Of a stretch of 64,000 nucleotides of DNA, positions 11,808-21,737 are shown in pieces. The stretch spans positions 620,001 through 684,000 of the forward strand of contig SNVD02013571.1 of the NCBI GenBank assembly GCA_013180625.2, in the 5' to 3' direction. Origin of the DNA: Boswellia sacra. Lineage: Eukaryota; Streptophyta; Magnoliopsida; Sapindales; Burseraceae. Within the stretch, counting starts at the first letter, position 1. Each line of letters starts with the position of its first letter. The notes beneath the pieces were generated by a model. It was not told the DNA's origin, ran no database searches, and saw only the letters and a program-made list of their open reading frames with translations. Both the position numbers and the translations under genes were made by a program.

Positions 11808-12210
11808 TGAAAAGAGGGGTAGATAGTTTCGGAGACATAGGGAATCAAAGGAGAGGGAAATGGAAGGCTTCATAGGGAATCCAAGTTCCATTGGCAAACA
11901 CTCTCCTCGCTTCATAGTGTTGCAGCAACAATTCAATAACCTAATCATCTTGGTTAAATTAATTTGTCACTTCAACATTTCAATTAATTTAAAACCAAAA
12001 CAAACAGATAGAAATTCACCAGTAAAAGGGAGTATAATCCAATTGAGAGGATTCCAACTCTTAACTCCATACTGCTTCCTTCATTTCTTGTTACTGACAC
12101 ATTGAATGCCACCGTTTTAGGTTCCCATCTTCAAGTCCAGGCTGGCGTTGGGTCCAAACCTGACAATGGGCTCAGAGGCCGATTTCTCACCTCAAACCGT
12201 AGACATCTAA
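11808..12210 (-). pseudogene. NTAQ1 5'-end relic, copy C
   Basis: Third copy of the NTAQ1 5' region on the minus strand. The exon 1 equivalent (12070-12020) keeps the ATG and the ACTG/GTGAAT donor but is 51 nt instead of 44, which breaks the frame. The exon 2 equivalent is reduced: the piece matching TTCCATTGGC is joined directly to ACTCTCCTCGC, deleting about 25 bases. The upstream segment with CAATGGGCTCAG is retained and passes directly into an NLR 3' relic. Confidence 0.8.
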
Positions 12211-12239
12211 AATTAAAAGGATTAATGAACACGTTCTGA

Positions 12240-12460
12240 GCTTTGCTTGATAAGATTGTTAAGTTGTCAAGCCGAATCTTAGGGACATGAGAGACGTTGG
12301 ACCAATCTTCACCAGTTCCTTGTTTACATCTTTTGCTTAGTGCAGGACAGTCTTCAATTACTAGCTCTCTCAAAAAGGTGAGACGATTCATATCCTTTGG
12401 CAAAGACAACAATTCTGGACGATTCACAACTGTAAGATCTTGGAGTGATTCAAACATAGC
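12240..12460 (-). pseudogene. NLR 3'-end relic next to NTAQ1 relic C
   Basis: About 70 codons on the minus strand match the NLR C-terminus: an LRR ending in LPKDMNRL, then the CPALSKRCK stretch, GTGEDW and a final RLD. The part upstream of FESLQDL is unrelated, so only the last two repeats and the tail survive. It abuts the NTAQ1 relic within about 30-60 bp, showing the original gene order: NLR end, then NTAQ1 start. Confidence 0.8.
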
Positions 12461-12469
12461 ATGAAACCA

Positions 12470-13600
12470 CCGATTAAAGACTTGAAAAAAGAGACATAAC
12501 GGAATGGTGATTAAAACAGAGCATGATACCACCAATTAAAGAATTGAAAATAATTCGCTTCCATTTGGTTAAGGTTTTCCAAGAAAAACAATTTGTACTA
12601 CAGACTGGACTTATCAAAAAGAAAACCAAACATAAAAAGATTAACTAATCACTTCCTGTTAAAATGATCTGTTCCAAAGAGCTTTTTTGCTTTTTAAGCA
12701 GAAATCACATAATGCTACAAGCGTTGCTCCATGATAGTAAACAAGCACAAACACTGGATAAATGTAGTCTCGCATAGAAAAGTTTGTATATCTGACTTTC
12801 CATGATAATAGAGTAATTCAACATATTTAAGCGAATTAGAAATATTAGCCAATGTTACTGAACGTTGACAAGTAGCAAAAATTTAAGTGTGTAAACCTAT
12901 CTATCATCTCAGATATAAAAGGACATTATTGTTTTGAGCAAATGACATAAGTGATATTAGACACAGGAATCTTGTTCAAACTAGAGGTATACTTTTGTGT
13001 ACAATCTGGCTGAACCACAATGAGAACTGCAATATTATTGGGAAAAAAATATCTAAAATTACATGATTAAAAAGTTTTAGCAGCAAGTTGAGAGAAATTA
13101 ATTGGTACCTGAAAATCATGATTACAAAAGAAGTAAACGCATAATCCAGAATAATCCATAATCGATCCTGTGTCTTAGCATACAGAAGAAGTAAACGCAT
13201 AATCCGTCCTGTCACGCTGGATTAGAGTTTAAAATTACGAACTAAATTTCAGGAGAAATTTATTGTTGACAAAGTTGATAACTTACCAGCACTTGAATTA
13301 TTTTAATCAACCTGTTAGAGACAAATTCCTTAATTAGATGAGCCCATGACCTCTGCAATTTCAGATTATCTTAAAATGTTGAAGTCAAATACTAATACAA
13401 GTGAAAAACAGAAAGTTGGAGAAACAAAGCACTTACGGTTTGCAGAGCCTTTTAAGTTCTATTGCTTATGCATGCATCATATAATACAGAAAAAATAATT
13501 AGCCGAAGTTAATGGCATAAACATAATAGTATTTCACAACAATTTACTAAACAATTCAAGAATATTAAGAAGAAAAAGATAGTAGGAGATTAATTAATAC
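12470..13600. other. Intergenic / 3' flank of NLR gene 2
   Basis: No gene supported. A short segment around 13270-13370 resembles 2285-2380, so the NLR 3'-flank homology extends beyond the coding region. An imperfect direct repeat of AGAAGTAAACGCATAATCC occurs at about 13128 and 13184. Confidence 0.5.
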
Positions 13601-16179
13601 CTAATAATTGCTTGATTTGATCATCTCACCATCAAGCCGAATCTCAGGGACATGAGCAATTTTAGGCCAATCTTCACCAGTTCCCGGTTTGCATCTTTCA
13701 CTTAGTTCACAACAGTCTTCAATCACTAACTCACTCAAAGTAGCAAGGCGCATATCCTCCGGTAGAGACGACAATTTTGTGCAACTCAGAACTTGCAATT
13801 CTTGAAGTGATTCGAGATTTTGCATCGGCTCTGGCAAGGCCGTGAAGTTCGAACAATTCACGATATACAAGGTCTGTAATGTGTTGGCAGGAAGAAGCCA
13901 TTGTGGCAGTTCCACCAACTGCGGTAGTGTATCGATGGAAAGGAAGCGAAGGTGAGGCATCGCAGTATCGAGGACTTGATGAGTGTCTTCCACTTCCGTG
14001 CGCAAATTCAGATCCAGCTTTTCACAATTTCTCAATACAAGAATTTCTAATGAGCTTAAATATATTAGAGCACGTGGTAATGAGATCAGACTTGGACATC
14101 CAGTAATCGATAACCGTCGAAGGAATCTAAGGCCTCCAATATCTTCCATCAAATATTCTAGATTGCGACAATTAACAATTGAAAACTGTCGAAGAGAGTT
14201 CAAACAACCAACTCCATTATCTGGCAAAAACTTTTGTTGCGTGGTTAACCGCAACATCCGGAGGCTAATTAGGTACCTTATATCTGCAGGTAACTCTTTT
14301 AATTCCTCATATTCAATTAGCAAAGTTTCCAACCTATGCAGCTTACAAATGGAATTAGGAAGTTTCTTGATTTTAGGGTTATCTGATAGGCCAAGATATC
14401 TTAAATGCTTCAAGTTACCAATCTTTTTCGGCAATACTTCAATATCAGAACTACCCACGTCTAGCATCCGTAACCAACGGAATTTTGAGATGATTGATTC
14501 AAGAAATGATTGGCTAGGCCCCACGTTTTTCCAATAAAAGCATATTGCTTTTACATGACTTAAGTTCCATAAAAAGCTTGGAAGATCAATTTTTAGAGTA
14601 TCAAAATAATCAAAGGATAAGTAACGAATGGTTTTGGGACATGATTGGCTATCTGGTTTCGCCATAAAGCATTCATTTTTCATCAATGATGTGGCAAGAT
14701 CATGCATAAGATCATGCATTTTAAAAATATAGTGATCATTTGTTGGTACAATTTCGTGGAAGAAAGATCTTGACATTAATTCTTTCAAATACTGCAAACC
14801 AATAATTTCTGGATCTTTATTACCATTACTAGATTGAAGGAAACCATTGGCCATCCACTCTTGAATCAAAAAAATACTTATAAATTTATAGTCTTTTGGA
14901 TAAATAGAACAATAAGCGAAACATTGCTTCAAATATGATGGCAAATGATCGTAACTTAGCCTTAAAGCATCTAAGACGTCATTCTCTACTTGTTTTAATT
15001 TCCAAATGTCATTATCCCTCACGCTTTTCCATTCTTCTTCACCAATTGAGGGATACAGTAGACTTCCTAATGTTCTTATTGCCAGAGGCACGCCTCCACA
15101 TTTATTCACAATTTTTTTTCCAATTTCTATTAATTTGGGATGTTTCTTTTCTTGACCTTCTTTAAATGCACATTTAACAAACAATGATAAGCATTCATCA
15201 TCAGAAAGACCTCCTAATTTGTATGTGGAGACACTATCCATAACCAAGGCAATTTGATCACTACGTGTAGTAACTAAAATTCTACTCCCATAGGCACCAC
15301 CTATTAGCAAAGATTTCAATTTAATCCATCTTTCACTATCATCATTCCATCATCTAATATGAGTAAATACTTTTTATCACTCAACCTGTCTTGCAAAATT
15401 CCTGTCTAACGCTCAACACTCAAGTTGCTATAATTTTGACTGGTAGCAGATTCAAGAATTTTTATTACCAATTTTTTTAAATCAAAGTCTTCAGAAACAC
15501 ACACCCACATTTTTAATTTAAAATGCTGATTTATCATTTCATCATCATATACCAATTTTGCAAGAGCAGTTTTACCAAGACCTCCTATTCCAACAATAGA
15601 AATCACAGATACATTTTCACCATAACTAGGATCCATTAAACGTTTTATAATTTCTTCTTTATCCATATCTCTACCAACAATATCTGCAGCGTGGACAAAG
15701 GAGCGGAATTCCCTCTCCTCAACCACTACAATTTTGTTGTCATCAATTTTCTTAGTGAGATCAAAATTATCTTTTTCAATTGCAATGTCAGCTAATCTCT
15801 CTCGAATCTGCTTAATTTTATGGCCTATCATAAAACGGAAAATCAGTGGATTTGAGCATGTAAAGAAGTGGCGTACCTTTCCAGTAATGCTCCCACTCTC
15901 TACAAACTTCTTCCGCAGAGCTTCGACCTCAATTTCATCCAGCACATCTTCCGCATCGTAGCAGACCTCCTTAAGCTTTTCTAGCCAATGTCTAAGCTTT
16001 GGATTGTGAGTCTGCTGCTTCTCAGCATCTAAGAGAACAATTTTGATAGTGGTCAAGGTGTCAGCAAGCTTTTCTATGTCATGCTTTACACCCCAAGCCA
16101 AGCAAACTTCTTCATAAGCGACCGATCCCAGCTTACCCAAGACCTTCTCAGCAATAACAGAGACAAACGATTCTGCCAT
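13601..16179 (-). pseudogene. CC-NBS-LRR (RGA-type) resistance gene 2, nonsense and frameshift
   Basis: Starts MAESFVSVIAEKVLGKLGS, an Rx-N type coiled-coil domain (about residues 1-130), then the P-loop GIGGLGKTALAK and RNBS-A. The first frame ends at a TAG (15408-15406). Beyond it the reading stays homologous until kinase 2, where four bases are missing between 15348 and 15349 so that the DDVW motif is lost. The second frame (15319-13601) has RNBS-B ILVTTRS, CGGVPLAIRT, RNBS-D CFAYCSIY, MHD motif KMHDLMHDLA and about a dozen LRRs ending in GEDWPKI. Joined length would be about 860 residues, normal for the family, without coding introns. Two independent lesions make it a probable pseudogene. 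The upstream region carries the 12.8-kb MULE 365 bp before the start codon. Confidence 0.9.
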
Positions 16180-16534
16180 GTTTTTTAGGGGTGGAGGAAA
16201 GAGAGTTGCAGGTTGTAGTGTTTATGCTAAGAAGGGATTGTTGTGTGAAGGACTAATAAGCTAAGAGGGTGGCATCATATAGTAAAACTTCTTGGCTTGC
16301 ATGAGGGTATACAAGAAGAACGTGATGTGAAGACTGGTGTATATTCTATTTATTATGTCAAGCTATAATTTTGTTAGTGTTCTGCATACATTCCTTGTCT
16401 GAATAGTAAGTAAAGCTTGATTTGATTTCCGTAACATTACAGACTAGTATATGGAATTTGAATATTACAGAGCAAACAACAAGGCGACGTCAAGTGTATA
16501 ACTTTTGCTTTATGTCCTCTTAACTCCCAAAGCA

Positions 16535-16543
16535 AATTATCTT
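16535..16543. other. MULE target-site duplication, left copy
   Basis: AATTATCTT here and at 29315-29323, perfect and 9 bp, immediately outside the terminal inverted repeats. Nine bases is the Mutator superfamily size. Confidence 0.95.
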
Positions 16544-17600
16544 GGGAAAATTGAAAAAATGGACAAATTTAGGGGGCTGGTTTGAAAAATGGACATGTTC
16601 TGAAATATTTTCATCCCATAGACACTTTTGTGTCTAAAAGACAAAAACATCCCTGTCCTAAAATAAATTCCCAAAACCTTGTTATTTCATATCCTTCGGA
16701 CAAATTTTTTTAAGAAAGACAGTAAAGCAAGACACAGAACAACGGAAACCAGTAACAGCTCGAATCACTTAACTTCACTGTCCCGAAACAACCTCAATAT
16801 CTGAAGCAGTAAGCAAAACGCGTAAGAGCAACTTTTCCTTAATCTCTCTGTAAATGGCATGAAAATTTAATGTATGTGTAGTGTTTTCGTCATTGCTCGC
16901 ATTGGTAACTGACAACCGCATTATATAGCTTAAAAATGGTTTATGTATGTGAACTAAGGGTAGAGATAGTGCCGTCTGTGTGAAAAAATGCTGGAAATTG
17001 GCTGTCGGTGTGCAAAAATAGGTTTTCGCAGTCGAAGGTCGAAGAAGACGACTGTCTTCGAGTGTCTTCGAGTGTAGTCGAGTGTAGTCGAGTGTCGTCG
17101 AGAAGTTCTGTCGGGACCGAATCACGACAATTCGGATGGTGGTTTCGAGTGTCTAGCCATTGCCTCGATTCTAGGTTCGAGTGTTGCGTGTTCGAGTTCC
17201 GTCGAGGGTCTTGTGGATTGTCAAAAGTTCGTGTGTCGCGTGTCGAGAGTCGAGTGTAGGACGCGTGGAACCGACCTGTAGATGTCTCGAACCATTCATG
17301 TCGAGTGTTTCGAGAGTCGTGGACACCATTTTGTCGAGCTTTCGAGTAAGAGAGTCGAGTGTACAAGTTGACGAGTGTCGGACGACGAAGTTAGTCGAGT
17401 TCGAGTGTCGTGTCACATATGTCGAGTGTCGAGTGTTTTTGTCGAGTCTCGTCGAGCGTTTTGGCAGAACGCTCTTTTTTCCCACTTTTGCAAGCTATTT
17501 CATAATTATTTTTTGTCCACGGATCTTATATGATATGATATATCTCAATCATGCAGGAAATGGAAACTTTACGCGTACTCATTGCATATAATGGTTCATG
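16544..17600 (+). repeat. MULE left terminal inverted repeat (long)
   Basis: Matches the right end 28490-29314 in reverse complement. The match is near-exact for the first ~210 bp. A left-only stretch follows (about 16760-16925), then the match resumes through the GTCGAG-rich region and continues into the first codons of the transposase (to about 17600). So it is unusually long and overlaps the transposase coding start. Confidence 0.88.
17040..17470 (+). repeat. GTCGAGTGT-rich subterminal array (left)
   Basis: Dense imperfect repeats of GTCGAGTGT/GTCGAG within the left TIR, ending in GTCGAGCGTTTTGGCAGAAC at 17451-17470, about 90 bp before METLRVL of the transposase. Mutator transposases are known to bind subterminal TIR motifs; that these are such sites is inference. 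Confidence 0.8.
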
Positions 17601-20349
17601 GATTGTGCAAGAGAACGGTAGTTATTTGTATGCCGATGGGACGGGGAAGCCATTGATAATTCGTAGATGTGCTACTTATAACGAGTTGGTTGACTGTATT
17701 AGTACTAAAATGGGTTGGGATCTTCGTAAGAAAAGAATGAGTTTAGAGGTTCAATTTTCTTGTAAGGGTGTTCTTCCAATGCCGATTCGTATTGAGACTG
17801 ACGACGATGTTTCTTTTTTCATACAACATTGTTTGGAGGACCAACAATCATATACACCGTTAGTTGTTAAAGTTGAAGATAGGGAGAAGCAAAGACAGAG
17901 GTCAGGGTCAGGATCCGATGCAATCCGTTGGCGAGAAGGATGTTCTCATCCCTCATTCTTTCGTTCAGCAAGTGGGAGCAACCAATTAAGTGAGTCTACT
18001 CCTGTTTGTGGACAACCAGAATTGAATGACGATGTTGGCGTTGAATTTGAGCAGTGTTTAGGGCATGCGGGGCATGAGTCATTTGGGGTAGGGGTGTTAT
18101 TTCAAAATGAAGAAGGAGTGCCTCCATCGATGCCATCGAGATTGGTACGTCATCTTGACAGCATTAGAGAGTTTGAGAGTGTAGGTAATATTGATGATGT
18201 TAATGATGACGATGGTGGGAATGAATATTGCGAAGATACTGACGATGGTGGTGATGATGTTCGTGTGCATGTTGACGATGACAATAATGATTACACGGTT
18301 CATATTGAGAATGATGTTGAGGGATTGGATGATTTTGTTGTTGATGGGCACAATGTAGCCGGTTCACATTTCGATAATGAGGGAGAACGGGAGATCTTGA
18401 ATGATGTGAACCAGGATGAGCCGTTTACCGTGCCTTATCCAATTCACTCCACACCTACCGTGCCTCCTCCAATTCACTCCACACCTACTCGTCCAGTATA
18501 TGGCCATCAGGAAGATCCGATGTCGAATAATGACAGCTCTCAGGCTAACACATTCAGGTGGATGCCGCCTATCGTCCATCCACCCTCCACAGATGCCGAT
18601 GATGCCTCATCATTTGTAGTTGACGAGATTGAGGTTGGGGTTGGACAGATGTTTAACAGCAAAACGGAGCTTCGAGAGAAGTTAGCGATGTTGGCATTAA
18701 GACGAAACTTTCAATTCAAGGTGAGGAACTCCAACGCCACAAGGTTTGAGGTTGTATGTCGTGCTGAATCTTGTAAATGGCGTTTACGTGCCATAAAGGT
18801 GGCCGATTCACATTTCTTCCAAGTGAAAACGTATAAGAACCACCACACGTGCTCCGGAGCCGGACTTCACCCAGTTCACAAACAGGCAACTGCACATGTC
18901 ATTGGCAAACATATTAAGAGCAAATTCGTTGAGGCATCGAGAATATATCGTCCAAAGGATATTATGTCCGATGTTCAGGAGTCATTGGGTGTTAACATCA
19001 CGTACAATAAGGCATGGAGGGCAAAGGAGGTAGCTTTGCAAGAACTTCACGGATCTCATGATGAATCATTCACACTACTCCCTCAGTACATGTACATGAT
19101 TGAGAAAGCAAACCCGGGGACCAAAACGTCGTTAGAAACTGATGAGGATAACCATTTCAGATACTTTTTCATGAGTATGGGGGCCTCGATTGCTGGATTT
19201 GCATCGTCAATTAGGCCAGTTATTGCAGTTGATGGTTCCTTTTTAAAAGGGAAATATAGGGGTACAATGTTTTTGGCTTCTTGTATGGATGGTAATAAAC
19301 AAATATACCCCTTGGCATTTGGAATTGGGCATTCTGAAAATGATGACTCCTGGAACTGGTTCATGAGACAGTTGCGTGATCATGTTGTACAAAATGTCCG
19401 AGATCTTGTCTTCATTTCTGACCGTCATCGTAGTATTGAACGTGCTGTGGTTGCAGTTTTTCCTAATGCACTGCATGGATTGTGCACTCATCATCTCAAG
19501 GGTAACTTGAAGGCAACGTTCAAGGACAAGACTTTGTTGGAATTGTACTACCGCGCTGCAAGGACATATCATTGTGCTGATTTCAACTATCATATGCGAC
19601 AAATTGAATCGCATATGCCAGCAGCAGCAACTTATCTTCAAGAGATCGGAGTCGAGAAATGGGCACGTTCACAGTTTCATGGTCGGCGGTATAACATAAT
19701 GACAACAAATATAGCTGAGTCGATGAACAGCTGTTTGCGACACCATCGATTCCTCCCGGTGACGTTGTTAGCTGATTATTTTCGGGCCAACTTGCAGAAA
19801 TGGTTCTATGAGCGTCGACAGCTATTTGCTAACTCAGAATCACATCTCTCACCCTGGGCAAACAAGTTGATGAATGAGCGTTTAAAAGAAGGAGATCGTA
19901 TGAGGGTTAGTGGTATATCTCTTACTATGTATGAGGTTAGAGGCAACGACCGTGTTTGCATAGTTGACATGCACGCGCGTACATGCACGTGCCGTGTGTT
20001 TGATCTTGACCAGCTTCCGTGTGCACATGTATTAGCGGTATGCAAACGTATGAATCTCCTTACATGCCATGATTACTGTGCCCATTGGTATACCACCAAA
20101 ACATTGTTACATGCATATGCTCTTCCAGTAGTTCCTGTTGGAGTTAGTGAGGATTGGGTGGTTCCTGAGGAGGTTCGCAGTAGAGTGGTTCTCCCGCCAG
20201 TGATGAGGAGACCAGCCGGTCGTCCTCGGAGGAATCGAATCCCTTCTGTCGGTGAGTCTAGCTCCTCTCGATCTTGCGGGCGTTGTGGAAGTTCCGGGCA
20301 CAATCGTCAAACATGCCGAAACCCAGTTCCGCTGCATGACAGGGGATGA
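17551..20349 (+). CDS. MULE (MuDR-type) transposase
   Basis: Catalyses excision and insertion of the element in the nucleus. One uninterrupted frame of 932 codons. The start may be the second ATG at 17560 (METLRVL), because ATGCAG just before it could be a splice acceptor and the 17560 spacing matches the sister gene. Domains in order: N-terminal PB1-like region (about 1-100); acidic Asp-rich linker (about 200-280); DB-type MuDR region with a Cys-containing finger (about 360-450, VVCRAESCKWRLRA); MULE transposase core with IAVDGSFLKG (D561), FISDRH (D624) and NIAES (E723), a complete DDE set; SWIM zinc finger CTCRVFDLDQLPCAH (about 812-832); C-terminal CCHC knuckle CGRCGSSGHNRQTC (about 909-922). 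Length is normal for the family. No stop or frameshift is seen. The first ~15 codons lie inside the left TIR. Confidence 0.95.
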   Translation: MQEMETLRVLIAYNGSWIVQENGSYLYADGTGKPLIIRRCATYNELVDCISTKMGWDLRKKRMSLEVQFSCKGVLPMPIRIETDDDVSFFIQHCLEDQQSYTPLVVKVEDREKQRQRSGSGSDAIRWREGCSHPSFFRSASGSNQLSESTPVCGQPELNDDVGVEFEQCLGHAGHESFGVGVLFQNEEGVPPSMPSRLVRHLDSIREFESVGNIDDVNDDDGGNEYCEDTDDGGDDVRVHVDDDNNDYTVHIENDVEGLDDFVVDGHNVAGSHFDNEGEREILNDVNQDEPFTVPYPIHSTPTVPPPIHSTPTRPVYGHQEDPMSNNDSSQANTFRWMPPIVHPPSTDADDASSFVVDEIEVGVGQMFNSKTELREKLAMLALRRNFQFKVRNSNATRFEVVCRAESCKWRLRAIKVADSHFFQVKTYKNHHTCSGAGLHPVHKQATAHVIGKHIKSKFVEASRIYRPKDIMSDVQESLGVNITYNKAWRAKEVALQELHGSHDESFTLLPQYMYMIEKANPGTKTSLETDEDNHFRYFFMSMGASIAGFASSIRPVIAVDGSFLKGKYRGTMFLASCMDGNKQIYPLAFGIGHSENDDSWNWFMRQLRDHVVQNVRDLVFISDRHRSIERAVVAVFPNALHGLCTHHLKGNLKATFKDKTLLELYYRAARTYHCADFNYHMRQIESHMPAAATYLQEIGVEKWARSQFHGRRYNIMTTNIAESMNSCLRHHRFLPVTLLADYFRANLQKWFYERRQLFANSESHLSPWANKLMNERLKEGDRMRVSGISLTMYEVRGNDRVCIVDMHARTCTCRVFDLDQLPCAHVLAVCKRMNLLTCHDYCAHWYTTKTLLHAYALPVVPVGVSEDWVVPEEVRSRVVLPPVMRRPAGRPRRNRIPSVGESSSSRSCGRCGSSGHNRQTCRNPVPLHDRG

Positions 20350-20589
20350 TGTATACCAAATGTGTAAACCAAATGTTGATGTTTGCAACATTGTCTCTTT
20401 TTTTTTTTTTTTTAACAAATCCTAAGCTTTTGAAAATAATATATTTTGGGTGTTGGATTTTGGCACTGTAAAGCAGTATTATTGTATTAAACACATCTTT
20501 ATGGGCGTTGTTGTTAAACAAAATAATCTTACCTGACGCCCAACCGAAAAATAATTTGGTATCTGATTCGAAATCTCTAAGAAACAAGT

Positions 20590-21640
20590 GTTCTGTCCAA
20601 TCGCTCGACGACACTCGACGGTAGAAACTCGACGCTCGACTTAATTAGCGGAACAGAAAATGAAATGAAATGAAGGGAATGAAAATGAAAAAAACGAATG
20701 TTCGGTCTAAACGCTCGACGCAACTCGAAGGTATAACTCGACGCTCGATCTACACGACACACAGCCCCTCGAAGCTCGATCATATTGAACACGAACACGC
20801 GAAGCTCGATCAACATGTCACACGAACACTCGAAGCCCGACCAACACGTCACACGAACACTCGAAGCGCGACCACCACGTCACACGAACACTCGAAGCGC
20901 GATCAACCGGTCAGACAAACACTCGAAGCGCGGTTCACTTCGTCACACCAACACTCGAAGCTCGAGCACACGTCAGACAAACACTCGAAGAGCGACTAAA
21001 CCTGTCACACGACCACTCGACGCTCGAGCTCACGGCACACGAAGACTCGAACCTCGACTCTCGAACTCCGGAGGGTCTATAATGTAATTTGCCTCGTCTC
21101 GACCCTCGACCCGCGACTCGCGATGACTGACACGTGGGGAGCTCGAACTTTGGGGTTTAAAAAGTTCTAGTTCTACCGTCACTTCCCGCTTCACTGCCAT
21201 TTACTCCTACAAACCGTTTCAACTCTCCAAACTCACAGTTACGCACAGACAACGGTTGGGACGCAAACAGATGCGCAGCGACAATCATCTCAACTCCCGG
21301 CGACCACAGCACCGATCGGCATTCAGGTACGGCGTTTATTTACCGGCCATGCATGTTGTTTTCACTAGTTCAGTGGATTTAGGGCTGTTTAATAATGTTT
21401 AGGCCGTTTATGTTTGTATATGTGATTTGAAAATGTATTGTATGTGGTTGGTTTCGGCTGTCGTTGCCGGAAATTTACAAAGGAGTTATGTTGTGGTAGT
21501 GACACACTCGACACTCGGCAAATGAGTTTTGTCGAGTGTTGTCGAGATATGTCTAGTGTTGTCGAGACATGTCGAGTGTAGTCGTGTTATGTCGAGTCTT
21601 GTCGAGTTTGTCGTGTTTCGTCGAGCTTTATCGAGCGTTT
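20590..21640. repeat. Intergenic repeat arrays between the two MULE genes
   Basis: Two facing arrays. From 20590 to about 21130 the unit is CTCGAC/CTCGAAG-rich (reverse orientation); from about 21505 to 21640 it is GTCGAG-rich (forward orientation), like the TIR. Inside the first lies a tandem array at about 20768-21060: roughly nine units of about 31 bp, each starting CGAAGC(T/G)CGA and containing GTCACACGAACACT. The 20-bp motif seen in the TIRs recurs at 20590-20609 and 20700-20719 (minus) and 21630-21649 (plus). The arrays separate the end of the transposase from the start of the protease gene and probably hold its promoter. Confidence 0.85.
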
Positions 21641-21737
21641 AGGCAGAATGCATGCTTTGTGGCTGTTTTTGGCTGTTTTTTTGCCTTTTTGTTTCATATT
21701 GAACTATAATGGACTTCTTTTTGCCAATTTGAAGCAA

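Noticed and set aside
17171..17591. Several Arg/Ser/Thr-rich frames over the left TIR and its right counterpart
   Set aside because: Products of GTCGAG repeats read in different frames (VEC/SSV/DTR patterns).
20768..21060. CRISPR-like array
   Set aside because: Units are contiguous ~31-bp imperfect repeats without distinct spacers, in a plant transposon.
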